The notes: generated by a model from the sequence alone, not told the origin. A DNA stretch of 64,000 nt from Miltoncostaea sp963823515 (GCA_963823515.1 CAWGMB010000019.1:248001-312000); one strand, 5' to 3'; counted from the first letter of the stretch, positions 49,648 through 59,543 are shown. Translations and numbers: made by a program.

Positions 49648-49653
49648 CAGGCG

Positions 49654-49684
49654 ATCATACGCGGGGGTAGGGGCTCGTTATGCT
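49654..49684. promoter_or_regulatory. Divergent leaderless promoter pair
   Basis: Minus TATGAT (49659-49654), 6 nt to ATG 49647; plus TATGCT (49679-49684), 6 nt to ATG 49691. The -10 hexamers are 19 bp apart, so the two -35 regions overlap the opposite promoter. Confidence 0.5.
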
Positions 49685-49690
49685 CACCGG

Positions 49691-51502
49691 ATGCGCGATG
49701 GGGCCGAGGATGTCGAGCAGAGCGCGCCCGTCCGTGAGGAGGACGGCGGCCCCGGCCCGGTGAGGCGTCCGCAGCTGTCTGTAGTCGTCCCGGCCTTCAA
49801 CCAGGCGGGCACGATCCGAGACAACCTGCGCGAGATCGCCCGGCGCCTCGAGGAGCAGGCCCTCGACTTCGAGATGATCGTGGTCTCGGACGGAAGCTCG
49901 GACGCGACCCATGCCGAGGCCGCCGCCCTGGACGATGACCGCGTCCGGGCGCTGCAATACGACCGCAACATGGGCAAGGGGTACGCCCTGCGCACCGGCT
50001 CCGCGGCGGCAACCGGGCGCTGGATCGCGTGGATCGACTCGGATCTCGATCTCGACCCCGGTCGGATCCGTGATTTCCTCGACACCGCCGAGCGGGGCGA
50101 CCTCGACGTGGTCGTGGGCTCGAAGCGCCACCCGGAATCGGAGGTGGACTACCCGACCCGGCGCCGGATCTACTCCTGGCTCTACCAGCAGCTCGTGCGG
50201 GCGATGTTCTCCCTCGACGTGCGCGACACGCAGGTCGGGATGAAGCTCTTCCGGCGGGAGGTGCTCGAAGAGGTGCTCCCCGTCGTCCTCGTCAAGCGCT
50301 ACGCCTTCGACCTGGAGATCCTGGCCGTCGCGAACAGCTTCGGCTTCGACCGCATCGAGGAGGCTCCGGTGCGCCTCGACTACGGCTTCAGCGCGAGCGG
50401 GGTGAACTGGAGGGCCATCACCCAGGCGCTCTGGGACACGGCCGCGATCTTCTACCGGCTCAGGCTGGTGCGCTTCTACGAGCGCCGCCGCCTGCTCGCC
50501 CGACGCGTCGCCATGCACAGGCCGGAGCGGCTGCCCTCCCTCACCGTGGCCGTCGTCGCGGGGAGCGCGCCCGAGCCGGCGCGCTCCGTCGTGCGCCTCG
50601 TGCAGGACGCGAGTCCCGAGGGGACGCGGATCGTGGTCGTGACCACACGGGATCCCGGCGCCCCGACCGCGACGATCGCCGGCGCCGAGGTGCGCAACGC
50701 CGGACCGGGGCCGCGCCACGAGCGGCTCGCGGCGGTGATGTCCGCGGTCCAGAGCGACGTGGTGGCCGTCATCGACGAAGGTGCTCGGCCACGCGACGGC
50801 TGGGCGCACGCCGCCCTGAGCCTGCTGGGGGATCCGACCGTCGGCGCGGTGGTGGGACCGGCGGTGCCGGGACTCGGCGGACCCCCATCGCGCGACGCCG
50901 CCGGCGTCCTGACCGAATCGCGGATCGGCGTCGGCGGGGCCCGGGTGCGCCACCACGTGGGCCACCTCAGGGAGGTCGGCGACTTCCCGCTGACCAACGT
51001 CTTCGCCCGCACGTGGGCCCTGAAGCGCGCCATCGAACGCGGGCAGGACCTCGGGGACGGGCTCTGCGCGGCCCTGAGACGAGGCCAGGGGCTCGCCGTG
51101 CTCTGCAGCCCCGACGTCGTCGTCGCGGGCGATCCCCCCGGCCTCGGCGCCCACCTGCGCCAGCTCCATGAGCTCGGGCGCCTGCGGGGGACCCAGATCG
51201 CCGAGGGGCGCCGGCCGCGGCTGCGCCACCTACTGCCGGCGGCGATGCTGCCCGTCGCGGCGCTAGGACCGCCGGCACTGAGGCGCGGGGGCCGCATCGC
51301 CCGCGCCTGGGCGCTCGCGGCCGGCGCCTACGCCGCCGTTGTCGGCGGTTTCGCAGCCGTCGTCCTCGTCCTGCATCGGCGCCCCGCGGTGGCGGGCCTC
51401 GCAGCCGCCGGGGCCGTCGGCTCTCACGCCTCGTTCGGCGCCGGGCTACTGCGCGGCTTCGCGAGCCGCCTCCTCGCGCGGGTTGACCGACGGCGCCCAT
51501 GA
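49691..51502 (+). CDS. Tandem glycosyltransferase family 2 membrane protein
   Basis: 603 residues. The first GT2 domain (about 28-250) is of polyprenol-phosphate mannosyltransferase type: LSVVVPAFNQAGTIRDNL, IVVSDGSSDATH, NMGKGYALRTG, WIAWIDSDLDLDPGRI (acidic metal-binding residues) and GSKRHPESEVDYP. A second, weaker GT2-like domain (about 285-490) lacks a clear DxD (VVAVIDEGARPRDG). Two or three membrane spans end the protein. Likely makes a polyprenyl-phosphate sugar used by the GT-C-like proteins. Confidence 0.82.
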   Translation: MRDGAEDVEQSAPVREEDGGPGPVRRPQLSVVVPAFNQAGTIRDNLREIARRLEEQALDFEMIVVSDGSSDATHAEAAALDDDRVRALQYDRNMGKGYALRTGSAAATGRWIAWIDSDLDLDPGRIRDFLDTAERGDLDVVVGSKRHPESEVDYPTRRRIYSWLYQQLVRAMFSLDVRDTQVGMKLFRREVLEEVLPVVLVKRYAFDLEILAVANSFGFDRIEEAPVRLDYGFSASGVNWRAITQALWDTAAIFYRLRLVRFYERRRLLARRVAMHRPERLPSLTVAVVAGSAPEPARSVVRLVQDASPEGTRIVVVTTRDPGAPTATIAGAEVRNAGPGPRHERLAAVMSAVQSDVVAVIDEGARPRDGWAHAALSLLGDPTVGAVVGPAVPGLGGPPSRDAAGVLTESRIGVGGARVRHHVGHLREVGDFPLTNVFARTWALKRAIERGQDLGDGLCAALRRGQGLAVLCSPDVVVAGDPPGLGAHLRQLHELGRLRGTQIAEGRRPRLRHLLPAAMLPVAALGPPALRRGGRIARAWALAAGAYAAVVGGFAAVVLVLHRRPAVAGLAAAGAVGSHASFGAGLLRGFASRLLARVDRRRP

Positions 51503-52671
51503 GGCTCCTGATGGTGACGCCCCGCTTCGGCCCGGACGTGGTCGGCGGCGCGGAGGCGCTGGCCCGTGCGCTCGCCCTGCGGGCGACCGGGCCGGACATC
51601 GAGGTGGAGGTGGCGACGACCTGCGCCCTCGATCACCAGACCTGGGAGAACGTGCTCCCCGAGGGAAGCGACCACGACGGCGACGTCCTGGTGCGGAGGT
51701 TCCCCGTCTCGGCGGGCGACTCGCGCCAGCACGCCCGGCTGGCGGTGCGGCTGATGCGCGGCGGGCGGCTCTCGTACGCGGAGGAGCTGGAGTTGCTGGC
51801 CACGAGCGTGTGGTCCCGGCGCCTGCACCGCTTCGTGCTGGAGCACGCCGACGACTACGACCTGGTCGTCTGCACCCCCTATCTGTTCGGTGTCCCCTTC
51901 TGGGCCGCCCAGGCCGCGCCCGCCCGGACCGTTCTGATCCCCTGCCTGCACGACGAGCCGCAGGCCCACCTGCGGGTGGTCCGCTCGCTGATCGGGCGCG
52001 TGCGCGGGTGCCTGTTCAACTCGCCCGGCGAGCGGCGCCTGGCCGAGCGCATCTACGGGCCGCAGCGCGGAGGCGTGGTGGGCATGGGCTTCGATCCGCC
52101 CGCCGGCCCCGCGCGCGAGGGCTTCGCGGCACGGCACGGCCTCGGCCGGTACGTCCTGTACGCCGGGCGCATCGAGGAAGCCAAGCGGGTCGATGTGCTC
52201 TCGACCCACATGGCCCGCTACCGGCGCGAGCGCCGCTCGGACGTCTCCCTGGCCCTGATCGGCCGGGGGCCGTGGCGGCCGCGCGCGAAGGACGCCGACA
52301 CCGTTCACGCGATCGGCTTCGTCGACGAGCAGGAGAAGCGCTCGGCCTATGCCGGGGCGATCGCCCTGGCGAACCCCTCCGAGCTCGAGAGCCTCTCCAT
52401 CGTCCTGCTGGAAGCCTGGCTCGAGGGGACGCCCGCCCTCGTGGCCGGCACCTCGGACGTGCTGCGCGAGCACGTGGAGCGCTCGAGCGGGGGTCTCGCC
52501 TTCGAGGACTACGCGAGCTTCGCCGGCGCTCTCGACACCCTGCTCGACGACCCGGACGCGGCGCGCGCGATGGGCGCCGCGGGGCGGCGCTACGTCGAGG
52601 AGGAGTACTCCTGGTCAGCCGTGGGCGCCCGCTTCCGCGAAACCGTCGGAGCCCTGACCGCCGGCGGCTGA
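51499..52671 (+). CDS. Glycosyltransferase family 4
   Basis: 390-residue GT-B enzyme. MRLLMVTPRFGPDVVGGAEAL, VATTCALDHQTW, YVLYAGRIEEAKRVDVL and NPSELESLSIVLLEAWLEG match the sub-group also seen at 27272-28450 and 52615-53838, so the three are paralogues. ATGA overlap with the tandem GT2 gene. Its 3' end overlaps the convergent GT4 gene by 57 nt. Confidence 0.87.
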   Translation: MRLLMVTPRFGPDVVGGAEALARALALRATGPDIEVEVATTCALDHQTWENVLPEGSDHDGDVLVRRFPVSAGDSRQHARLAVRLMRGGRLSYAEELELLATSVWSRRLHRFVLEHADDYDLVVCTPYLFGVPFWAAQAAPARTVLIPCLHDEPQAHLRVVRSLIGRVRGCLFNSPGERRLAERIYGPQRGGVVGMGFDPPAGPAREGFAARHGLGRYVLYAGRIEEAKRVDVLSTHMARYRRERRSDVSLALIGRGPWRPRAKDADTVHAIGFVDEQEKRSAYAGAIALANPSELESLSIVLLEAWLEGTPALVAGTSDVLREHVERSSGGLAFEDYASFAGALDTLLDDPDAARAMGAAGRRYVEEEYSWSAVGARFRETVGALTAGG

Positions 52672-53838
52672 GGCGTCGCGGAGCGCCTGGAGCCAGAGGG
52701 AGCGCACGCGCTCCCACGACAGCTGCGAGCGGACGTAGCGGCGCCCCTGGCCGCCGAGCGCGGCGGCGATGGGCGGCCGGCCGGCCAGCAGCGACACGCA
52801 GCAGGCGTACTCGTCGGAGTCCCGGTACCACAGCCCCCCGCCCGAACGGCGGCTCTGCCCGACCAGCACCGGCGCCTCGGCGTTGGCGATCGTCGGCACG
52901 CCGGAGCTCCAGGCCTCGAGCATGGCGATCGAGAGGCTCTCGTAGCGGGAGGGGACCACCAGGCACGCCGCTCCATCGAGCGCGTCCCACTTGACGTCGT
53001 CCTCGACGTAGCCGGTCAGGTGCAGCCAGGGGTGCGGGGGCAGCTCGATGACGGAGCGCCCCAGCATCACCAGGTCCAGGCCGCGCGGCTCGCGGGCGCG
53101 GTAGCGGGCGTGGTGGGCGACCAGGTCGGCGCTCCCCTTGGAGGGATCGATCCGCCCGAGGCAGAGCGCGTAGGGGCGCGTCACCCCGAAGGAGCGCCGG
53201 AAGCGCTCCCCGTCGACGCCCGGGGGAGGGTCGTCGACCCCCAGCCCGACGACGCGCGAGCGGTCCCGTGGGAGCCCGAAGCGGCGCTCCATCAGGTCGC
53301 GCTCCTCGGGCGTGTTGGGCAGCAGCAGGCGCGGGCGGGCGAAGACCCGGTCGTAGATCGCGAGCCCCAGCGGCGGGTCGTCGTGCAGCTCGGGCACCAG
53401 GATCGCCGGGGCCCGCGCCGCCTCGAGCGACGCCAGTGCGTGCGCGTAGAGGTAGGTGAAGACGACGACGACGTCGTAGCCCGTCCCGGCCTGCGCGAGG
53501 TGCGCGGCGATGCCCGGGCAGAGCGGGCCCTGCTCGCGCATCCAGCGCTCCTCGGCCTCGGGGCCGCGCTCCGCGCCCCCGATCACGCGCAGCGACAGCG
53601 CGTCGAAGCGGGCCTCGTCGCGCGGCGCATCGACCGGGAAGCGCAGCACCCGCACGGGGCCCACGCGCGTCTCGCCCGGCGGGTAGTGATCGGCCCAGGT
53701 GCGGTAGTCGAGCGCGCAGGTCGTCAGCACCGTGACGTTGACGTCCTCGTGCAGGAGCTCGGCGATCGTGCGTGCGTGCAGCTCGGCGCCGCCGTTCACC
53801 TCCACGCCGTAGCGCTGGACGACGATGGCGACCCTCAT
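52615..53838 (-). CDS. Glycosyltransferase family 4
   Basis: 407-residue GT-B enzyme beginning MRVAIVVQRYGVEVNGGAEL. TTCALDYRTWADHYPPG, YALCLGRIDPSKGSADLV and PSRYESLSIAMLEAWSSGVPTI mark the same sub-group as 27272-28450. The ATG overlaps the upstream gene's corrected stop (ATGA). In the raw sequence the two genes read as one long frame because of a frameshift upstream. The last ~18 residues overlap the opposite gene. Confidence 0.85.
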   Translation of the reverse strand: MRVAIVVQRYGVEVNGGAELHARTIAELLHEDVNVTVLTTCALDYRTWADHYPPGETRVGPVRVLRFPVDAPRDEARFDALSLRVIGGAERGPEAEERWMREQGPLCPGIAAHLAQAGTGYDVVVVFTYLYAHALASLEAARAPAILVPELHDDPPLGLAIYDRVFARPRLLLPNTPEERDLMERRFGLPRDRSRVVGLGVDDPPPGVDGERFRRSFGVTRPYALCLGRIDPSKGSADLVAHHARYRAREPRGLDLVMLGRSVIELPPHPWLHLTGYVEDDVKWDALDGAACLVVPSRYESLSIAMLEAWSSGVPTIANAEAPVLVGQSRRSGGGLWYRDSDEYACCVSLLAGRPPIAAALGGQGRRYVRSQLSWERVRSLWLQALRDASAAGGQGSDGFAEAGAHG

Positions 53839-54891
53839 GCGGAGCGCTCCAGCAGCGGGGCCAGAGCGGCGCGCAGACGACCCACCACGATGCCGGGCGC
53901 GAAGTCGGCCGCCCGCGCGACGGCGCGATCGGCGAGCGCCCGGGCCAGGGCCGGGTCGTCCAGCACCCGGCGCTATCGCCTCCGCCAGATCGGCGGGATC
54001 AGGCTCGGGCAGCAGCAGGCCCCCCGCGCCGACGGTCTCGGTCACCGCGCTGCCGCGCACGGCCACCACGGGCAGCCCGGCCGCCATCGCTTCCACCAGC
54101 GGGGCGCAGAAGCCCTCGTGCGCGGACGCGCAGACGTAGACCCCGGCGCGCGCCACGAGGGCGTCGCGGGTGCGGTCGTCCACCCGGCCGAGGAAGCGGA
54201 CGCCGCCCACCCCCAGCCGGTCCACGAAGCGAACGAGGGCGTCGTGGTACCGCTCGAAGCCCTCCCATGAGCCCACGAGCGCGAGCTCCGCGGGCTCGCC
54301 GCCGGTGGCGCGCATCAGGGCGAAGGCGCGCACGATCAGCTCGAGGCGCTTGTTCGGGACCACCCGCCCGACGGTGAGCACAAGCGGGTCGCGGGTCGCC
54401 GCGTCGGCGACGCGGGCGGACGGGAGCGGGAGCACCAGCGGCACGACGACGACGTGCGCGAAGCCCGCGGCGCGCATGTCCGCGGCGTTGAACTCGGAGT
54501 CGGCCAGCGCCACGTCGGTGCGGGGCGCCAGCTCCCGGAGCCGGTGGCGGGCGATGCGGCACAGGTCCGCGACCAGCGGGTTGACGGCCGCGAGCATCTC
54601 GGGCGGCGTGACGTTGTGGTGGACCACGCCGAGCCGGCGCGGCGGGCGCGCGAGCACGTCCTCGACCGCCCGGCTCCAGATGGAGTAGCGCAGGAGCACG
54701 GCGTCGGCGTCGGCCGGGCGGCGCGCGAGGGGCCGGACCCGTCCGGCGAGGTCGGGGTGCACGTTCTCGGCGTAGACCTCGCCGCGGAACCCCCACTCGC
54801 GCAGCAGGTCGTCGACCGCGAGCGCCTGCCCGGTGACCGCGTCGTAGGGCGCCGCCGTCGAGATGACCTGCTGGATCACGCCGGCGCTCAC
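53835..54891 (-). CDS. Glycosyltransferase family 4 (frameshifted near 3' end)
   Basis: About 351 residues when corrected. VHHNVTPPEMLAAVNPLV, LADSEFNAADMRAAGF, LVLTVGRVVPNKRLELIVRAF and CASAHEGFCAPLVEAMAAGLPVVA (split) are typical. After DLAEAIA the sequence shifts at about 53972-53976; removing one C gives RVLDDPALARALADRAVARAA...LLERSA and a TGA at the next gene's ATG. The given reading instead fuses the two enzymes, which is probably artefactual. Confidence 0.8.
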
Positions 54892-55454
54892 GGCCCCGAC
54901 GGGCGCTCCCCCTCGAGGGCGTCGAGGCGCGGGCCGATCCGCGCGAGCGCCTCACCGAGCTCGTCGATGCGAGCGCGCAGCTCGGCGACCTCGCTGCGCA
55001 CGTCCTCCACCCGCGCGGCGGCGCGCTCCTCGGCCACGTTAAGGCTGCGCGAGAGGTCGTCGAGGCGCTCCTCGGTGCGCCGCTCGACATCCTCGAGCGC
55101 GCGCGAGAGGTGCTCGATGCGGATCGACGCCTGATCGAGCCCGTCCTGCACCACGTGGTGGACGAGCTTCTCCGCGACCTTCTTGACGGCCGTGATGCCC
55201 GACCCGACGACGGGCTTCGAGGAGTAGCCGCGCTCGGGCCGCAGCGTGATCGGCGAGGCCAGCGAGGGCCCCAGGGGGTCGTCCCCGTCGAGGTCGAAGG
55301 GGGCGTCGAGGAGTTGCTCGGGGTAGTCGCCGCGCGCGCGCATCGCGGCCGCGCGGCGCTGGATGTCCTCGACGAGCAGATCGACGTCGATCACCTCGCC
55401 CTCGGATCCGCCCGGATCGTCGACCCCGCCCGCCATCGTCCGCCCCCCGTCCAT
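54888..55454 (-). CDS. Coiled-coil glycan-cluster protein with D-x-D-x-L motif
   Basis: 188 residues. N-terminal EVIDVDLLVEDIQRRAAAMR and a DYPEQLLDAPFD stretch are a recurring motif in actinobacterial glycan clusters, often at the start of methyltransferases or as separate proteins. The middle (TAVKKVAEKLVHHVVQDGLD) and the end (ALEDVERRTEERLDDLSRSL and on) predict a long coiled coil. Role unknown; probably organises glycosyltransferases. Minus-strand TATGCT (55468-55463) lies 8 nt before the ATG. Confidence 0.6.
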   Translation of the reverse strand: MDGGRTMAGGVDDPGGSEGEVIDVDLLVEDIQRRAAAMRARGDYPEQLLDAPFDLDGDDPLGPSLASPITLRPERGYSSKPVVGSGITAVKKVAEKLVHHVVQDGLDQASIRIEHLSRALEDVERRTEERLDDLSRSLNVAEERAAARVEDVRSEVAELRARIDELGEALARIGPRLDALEGERPSGP

Positions 55455-55518
55455 TGCCCGCGAGCATACCCGCCGCCTCGCCGCGGCCCGCCGGGCCGAG
55501 GACGAGGGGGTGCCGAGC

Positions 55519-55524
55519 TAGAGT
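55519..55524 (+). promoter_or_regulatory. -10 element TAGAGT (ABC exporter)
   Basis: TAGAGT ends 7 nt before the ATG at 55532, leaderless geometry; divergent from the coiled-coil gene. Confidence 0.45.
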
Positions 55525-55531
55525 GCCCGCC

Positions 55532-56377
55532 ATGACGCCCCCGCCGACCGTCGCGCAACCCGCGGCCGCACGCCCGGTCTCGGCGACCGGTCTGCGGGCG
55601 ATCACCCGCCAGATGCCGCTGTTCCTGAACCTGGTGCGGCGCGAGGTGCGCCAGCGCTACAAGGGCTCGACCCTGGGCCTCGTGTGGACGCTGATCACGC
55701 CCGCCATCATGGTCGGTGCGTACTCGCTGGTGTTCCGCTACCTGCTACGCGTCAACATCCCCAACTACGCCCTCTTCCTGTTCGCCGGGCTCACGATGTG
55801 GACGCTCTTCATGGGGGGCTCGATCGCCGCGTCGCAGAGCCTGGTGGCCAACGCGAACCTGGTGAAGAAGGTCAGCTTCCCGCGGCGGATCGTCCCGCTC
55901 GCCGCGATCACCGGAAGCTCGTTCACCGCCGCGGCCATGTTCGCGATCTCGTTGCCGTTGTGCGTCATCTTCACGGAGGGGTCACGGCTCCCCCTGATCC
56001 TCGTGCCCCTCCTGGTGCTTTTCCTCGCCGCCCTCACCGTCGGCTTCGGCCTGATGCTGGCCGCCGCGAACGTGTACTTCCGCGACGTCGAGCACATCCT
56101 CATGGCGATCGCCCTGCCGTGGAGCTTCATCTCGCCGATCTTCTACTCGTTCGACTACGTCGCGAGCCTGGGCGGGGTGCCCGGCTGGGCGATCGACGTC
56201 CTCCACTACGCCAACCCGGTGGCGCCCGCCCTGATCGCCATCCAGGAGTCGCTGTTCTTCGGGGTCTGGCCGAGCCCGGTGGACGTGGCCTACGCGGCCG
56301 TCGCCGGAGCCCTGGTGCTCGCGCTCGGGTGGCGCGTCTTCGGACGCCTCGAGGGGGAGATGGCCGTTGAGCTCTGA
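55532..56377 (+). CDS. wzm: Polysaccharide ABC exporter permease (Wzm)
   Basis: 281-residue ABC-2 type permease with six membrane spans. RREVRQRYKGSTLGLVWTLI is the family entry motif, with NLVKKVSFPRRIVPL and NVYFRDVEHILMA later. Together with the next gene it exports finished polysaccharide chains. The TTG start of the ATPase gene overlaps its end by 11 nt. Confidence 0.9.
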   Translation: MTPPPTVAQPAAARPVSATGLRAITRQMPLFLNLVRREVRQRYKGSTLGLVWTLITPAIMVGAYSLVFRYLLRVNIPNYALFLFAGLTMWTLFMGGSIAASQSLVANANLVKKVSFPRRIVPLAAITGSSFTAAAMFAISLPLCVIFTEGSRLPLILVPLLVLFLAALTVGFGLMLAAANVYFRDVEHILMAIALPWSFISPIFYSFDYVASLGGVPGWAIDVLHYANPVAPALIAIQESLFFGVWPSPVDVAYAAVAGALVLALGWRVFGRLEGEMAVEL

Positions 56378-57685
56378 GCCGGCCTCCCCGGAGCCTCCGG
56401 CCCCCGGTCAGGTGCGCCTGCGCGGGGTGTCGCGCAGCTTCAAGCTCATGCACGAGCGCAACGCCACCCTCAAGGAGACCGTCCTGCGCCGGCGGCGCAC
56501 CCGGTCGGAGGTCTTCTGGGCGGTGCAGGACATCTCGCTCGACGTGGCGCCCGGCGAGGCGATCGGCATCGTCGGCCGCAACGGGTCGGGCAAGAGCACA
56601 CTGCTCAAGCTCCTGGCGGGGATCATGCCGCCCAGCGCCGGCACGGTGGAGCTCGGCGGCACGGTGGCGGCGATGCTCGAGCTCGGGGCCGGGTTCCACC
56701 CCGACTTCACGGGGCGCGAGAACGTCTACATGAACGGCGCGATCTACGGCCTGGGCGAGCGCGAGGTGACCGACCGCCTCGACGACATCGTCGCCTTCGC
56801 CGAGCTCGAGGAGTTCATCGACATGCCGGTGCGCACCTATTCGAGCGGCATGCAGATGCGCCTCGCATTCGCGGTCTCGTCCCACGTCAACCCCGACGTG
56901 CTGCTGCTGGACGAGGTCCTGGCCGTGGGCGACGAGTCGTTCCAGCGCAAGTGCATCTCGCGGCTGGCCGACTACAAGCGCGCGGGCGGGACCCTGGTGC
57001 TGGTGACCCACGACCCGAACTCGGTCGAGCAGATGTGCGACCACGCGATCGTCCTCGCCCACGGCACCGTCCTCGCCGAGGGCGCGCCCGCGAAGGTCCT
57101 CGCGGCGTACCGCCGCCGCCTGGTGGCCGACGACCGCGAGCGCGACGAGGCCCACGCCGAAGGAGCGCCCGGACCAGACGGGGCCCGGCGAGGGCCAGTC
57201 CTGGGGCGACATGCGCGCGCAGATCATCGACGCGCGCCTGATCGGGCCGGAGGGCCCGGCGTCCAGCTTCGTCAGCGGCGACCCGCTCGTGCTGGAGATG
57301 AACGTCGACGCCCGCGAGCGCCTGGACGGCGTCATCTACGGCATGACCGTGCACTCGACCGAGGGGCGTCCTCTGCTACGGCACCAACACGCGCCTCGAC
57401 GGCCGTGAGACGACCGTGCTCGACGGCGCGGCGACCGTGCGCTTCGACATCCCGCACCTGCACCTGCACGCCGGCCACTTCGCGATCACGCTCGCGATCG
57501 CCGACCACGACACGGTCTGCCACTGGCTCGACCGCTGGATCGAGTTCGACGTCTTCCAGGCCGGCACGGGCGTGGGCATCGTGGACATGATCGGGACGTG
57601 GACGATCGGCCCGCGCGGGGCCGTTGTCGGCGTCGCGCGAACCGGATTCGGTTGTGTCAGACTCGCCGGGCGCGTGACCAGATGA
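56367..57685 (+). CDS. wzt: Polysaccharide ABC exporter ATPase with Wzt C-domain (two frameshifts)
   Basis: About 438 residues when corrected. ABC domain: GRNGSGKST, YSSGMQMRLAFA, DVLLLDEVLAVGDESF, VTHD. Then a glycan-binding Wzt-type C-terminal beta domain. Two breaks: one extra base at about 57159 (EAHA then KERPDQTGPGEGQSWGDMRAQ, split) and one extra G at about 57363 (STEG then VLCYGTNTRLDGRETTVLDG). Frames 0, 1 and 2 are used in order, both changes +1. TTG start. The C-domain probably recognises the chain end before export. Confidence 0.82.
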
Positions 57686-58551
57686 CGAACGCACACGACG
57701 GCTCTCCCCGCGGCCGGACCCGACCCGCAGAGGCCCTCAGTCGGGTGGTCAACCTCCCGGACTGGGACGACGACCGGCTCGTCGCGCTGATGGAGGCCAT
57801 CGCCCCGAACACCCAGCCGGCGCGGCGCCCCCACCGCAAGTTGTGGGAGTTCGCCATCGGCGTCCTCGCGCTCGAGGAGGCGGGGCTGCTGGACGATCCC
57901 GACCGTTCGATGGGGCTCAGCGTCGGGGCCGGCCACGAGGCGGTCCTCTACTATCTCACCACCCGCTGCCGCTGGCTCATCGCGACCGACCTCTACGGCG
58001 TGGGCGACTTCGCGCACGGGGAGGCGGGGGCGATGATGCTCACCGACCCGGACCTGTTCGCGCCGTACCCCTACCGCCGCCGCCGCCTCACCACGGTGCA
58101 CATGGACGCCCTCGACCTGCGGTTCGAGGACGGGACGTTCGACTACCTGGTCTCGTTCGGCTCCATCGAGCACTTCGGCGGGCACGAGTCGGCGGCCCGC
58201 GCCCTGTCGGAGGCCGCCCGCGTGCTGCGCCCCGGGGGCGTCGCCGTCATCACCACGGAGATGGCCATCGACGGCGGGGGCGATCTCTCGCTGCCGGGCC
58301 TCGAGCTGTTCTCGCCCGAGACGCTACTGGAGATGGTCGAGCGCGAGCCGACGCTCGACTGGCTCGGCCCGGTCGAGCTGACGCCGCCAGACCCCGACGG
58401 CGCCCCCCTCATCGACCTGCACGGCGAGGTCGAGCGGGTGGAGGCCGGCGACCAGACGTATCCGCACATCCGGCTCAGCGTGCGGGGGCCCGACGGCCCG
58501 CGCGCGTTCAGCTCGGTCTCTCTCGCCTTGAAACGATCGGAGTCCCCATGA
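57682..58551 (+). CDS. SAM-dependent methyltransferase-like protein
   Basis: 289 residues. MGLSVGAGHEAVLYYL stands where the SAM-binding glycine loop lies, followed by IATDLYG, VHMDALDLRFEDGTFDYLVS, FGSIEHFGGHESAARAL and ARVLRPGGVAVITTEM. The context (directly behind Wzt, ATGA overlap) suggests a methyltransferase acting on the chain end, as capping enzymes do in Wzm/Wzt systems; this is inference. Confidence 0.8.
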   Translation: MTNAHDGSPRGRTRPAEALSRVVNLPDWDDDRLVALMEAIAPNTQPARRPHRKLWEFAIGVLALEEAGLLDDPDRSMGLSVGAGHEAVLYYLTTRCRWLIATDLYGVGDFAHGEAGAMMLTDPDLFAPYPYRRRRLTTVHMDALDLRFEDGTFDYLVSFGSIEHFGGHESAARALSEAARVLRPGGVAVITTEMAIDGGGDLSLPGLELFSPETLLEMVEREPTLDWLGPVELTPPDPDGAPLIDLHGEVERVEAGDQTYPHIRLSVRGPDGPRAFSSVSLALKRSESP

Positions 58552-59543
58552 AGAGCGCTCGCCGGATCCTCGGGTGGCCCGGTCGCCGCCTGCTCGACCC
58601 GCGGATGCAGTGGGTGATTAACGGCGTCGATCAACAGGTGGGCCGCCGGATCGACGAGGTCGAGCGGGTCAACGCCGAGATACACGAGCGGCTGACGGCC
58701 GTTCAGCGGGACGTCGTCGACGAGGGGCGCGCCGTCGAGGACGGGGTCACCGCGCTGATCGACGCGGCGCGCCAGCTTCTGCAGGATCGGGAATCCGACT
58801 ACGTGATCCCGCCAACGGAGAAGAGGAGTATCGAGACGTTGCGCTGGCCACCGGCCGAGTTCGCTAACTGGACCGCGAGCCCGCACGGCTACGCTGCCGA
58901 GGCGGGGCTGTGGATCAACCACCCGGTGCAGCTCGTGCACCGGCCCGGCGGGGTCAACGTGCTGTCGATCAACGAGCGGGTCATCGAGGTGCCGTTCGCC
59001 TTCGCGGCGCTCGCCCACCTGCCGACGCCCGCCCGCATCCTGGACGTGGGGGGCTCGGAGAGCACGGTCGCGCTGTCGCTCGCCACGATGGGGCACCACG
59101 TCACCGTGGTGGACCCGCGCGGATACGGCTTCAGGCACCCCAACATCGAGGTCGTCGTGGGTCCGGTCGAGGACCTCCCCGCCGGGCGCACCGACTTCGA
59201 CGCCGTGCTCCTGATCTCGTCGATCGAGCACTTCGGCACGGGCGCCTACGCCCAGGCGGTCGCCGACGACCGCGCCGACCTGCACGCCGCCGAGGACCTG
59301 CGCGGCCGCCTGCGGCCGGGCGGGACGCTGGTGCTCACCGTGCCCTACGGTTCGCCCGCGGTGGACGACTTCCAGCGCGTCTACGACGGCGACGGCGTGC
59401 GCGAGCTGCTCCAGGGCCTCGACATTGTGACCTTCTCCGCCGCGTGGCGCGTCGACCTGGTGACCTGGGAGGCCGGCGACCCCGACGAGCCACGCGGGGA
59501 CGTCGGCGTGGCGCTCGTCGCGGCGCGGCGCCCCGGGGAATGA
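58548..59543 (+). CDS. SAM-dependent methyltransferase with N-terminal coil
   Basis: 331 residues. The first ~100 residues form a predicted coil (QQVGRRIDEVERVNAEIHER) typical of glycan-cluster scaffold segments. The methyltransferase core follows: ARILDVGGSESTVALSLATM, VTVVDPRGYGF, VVGPVEDLPAGRTDFDAVLL, SSIEHFGTGAYAQ and LRPGGTLVLTVPYG. Four-base overlap with the previous gene. Likely modifies a glycan residue. Confidence 0.85.
   Translation: MKSARRILGWPGRRLLDPRMQWVINGVDQQVGRRIDEVERVNAEIHERLTAVQRDVVDEGRAVEDGVTALIDAARQLLQDRESDYVIPPTEKRSIETLRWPPAEFANWTASPHGYAAEAGLWINHPVQLVHRPGGVNVLSINERVIEVPFAFAALAHLPTPARILDVGGSESTVALSLATMGHHVTVVDPRGYGFRHPNIEVVVGPVEDLPAGRTDFDAVLLISSIEHFGTGAYAQAVADDRADLHAAEDLRGRLRPGGTLVLTVPYGSPAVDDFQRVYDGDGVRELLQGLDIVTFSAAWRVDLVTWEAGDPDEPRGDVGVALVAARRPGE

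Noticed and set aside
52615..54891. 758-residue double glycosyltransferase fusion
   Set aside because: After removal of one C near 53974 the first enzyme ends normally and its stop overlaps the next ATG. The fusion depends on the indel.
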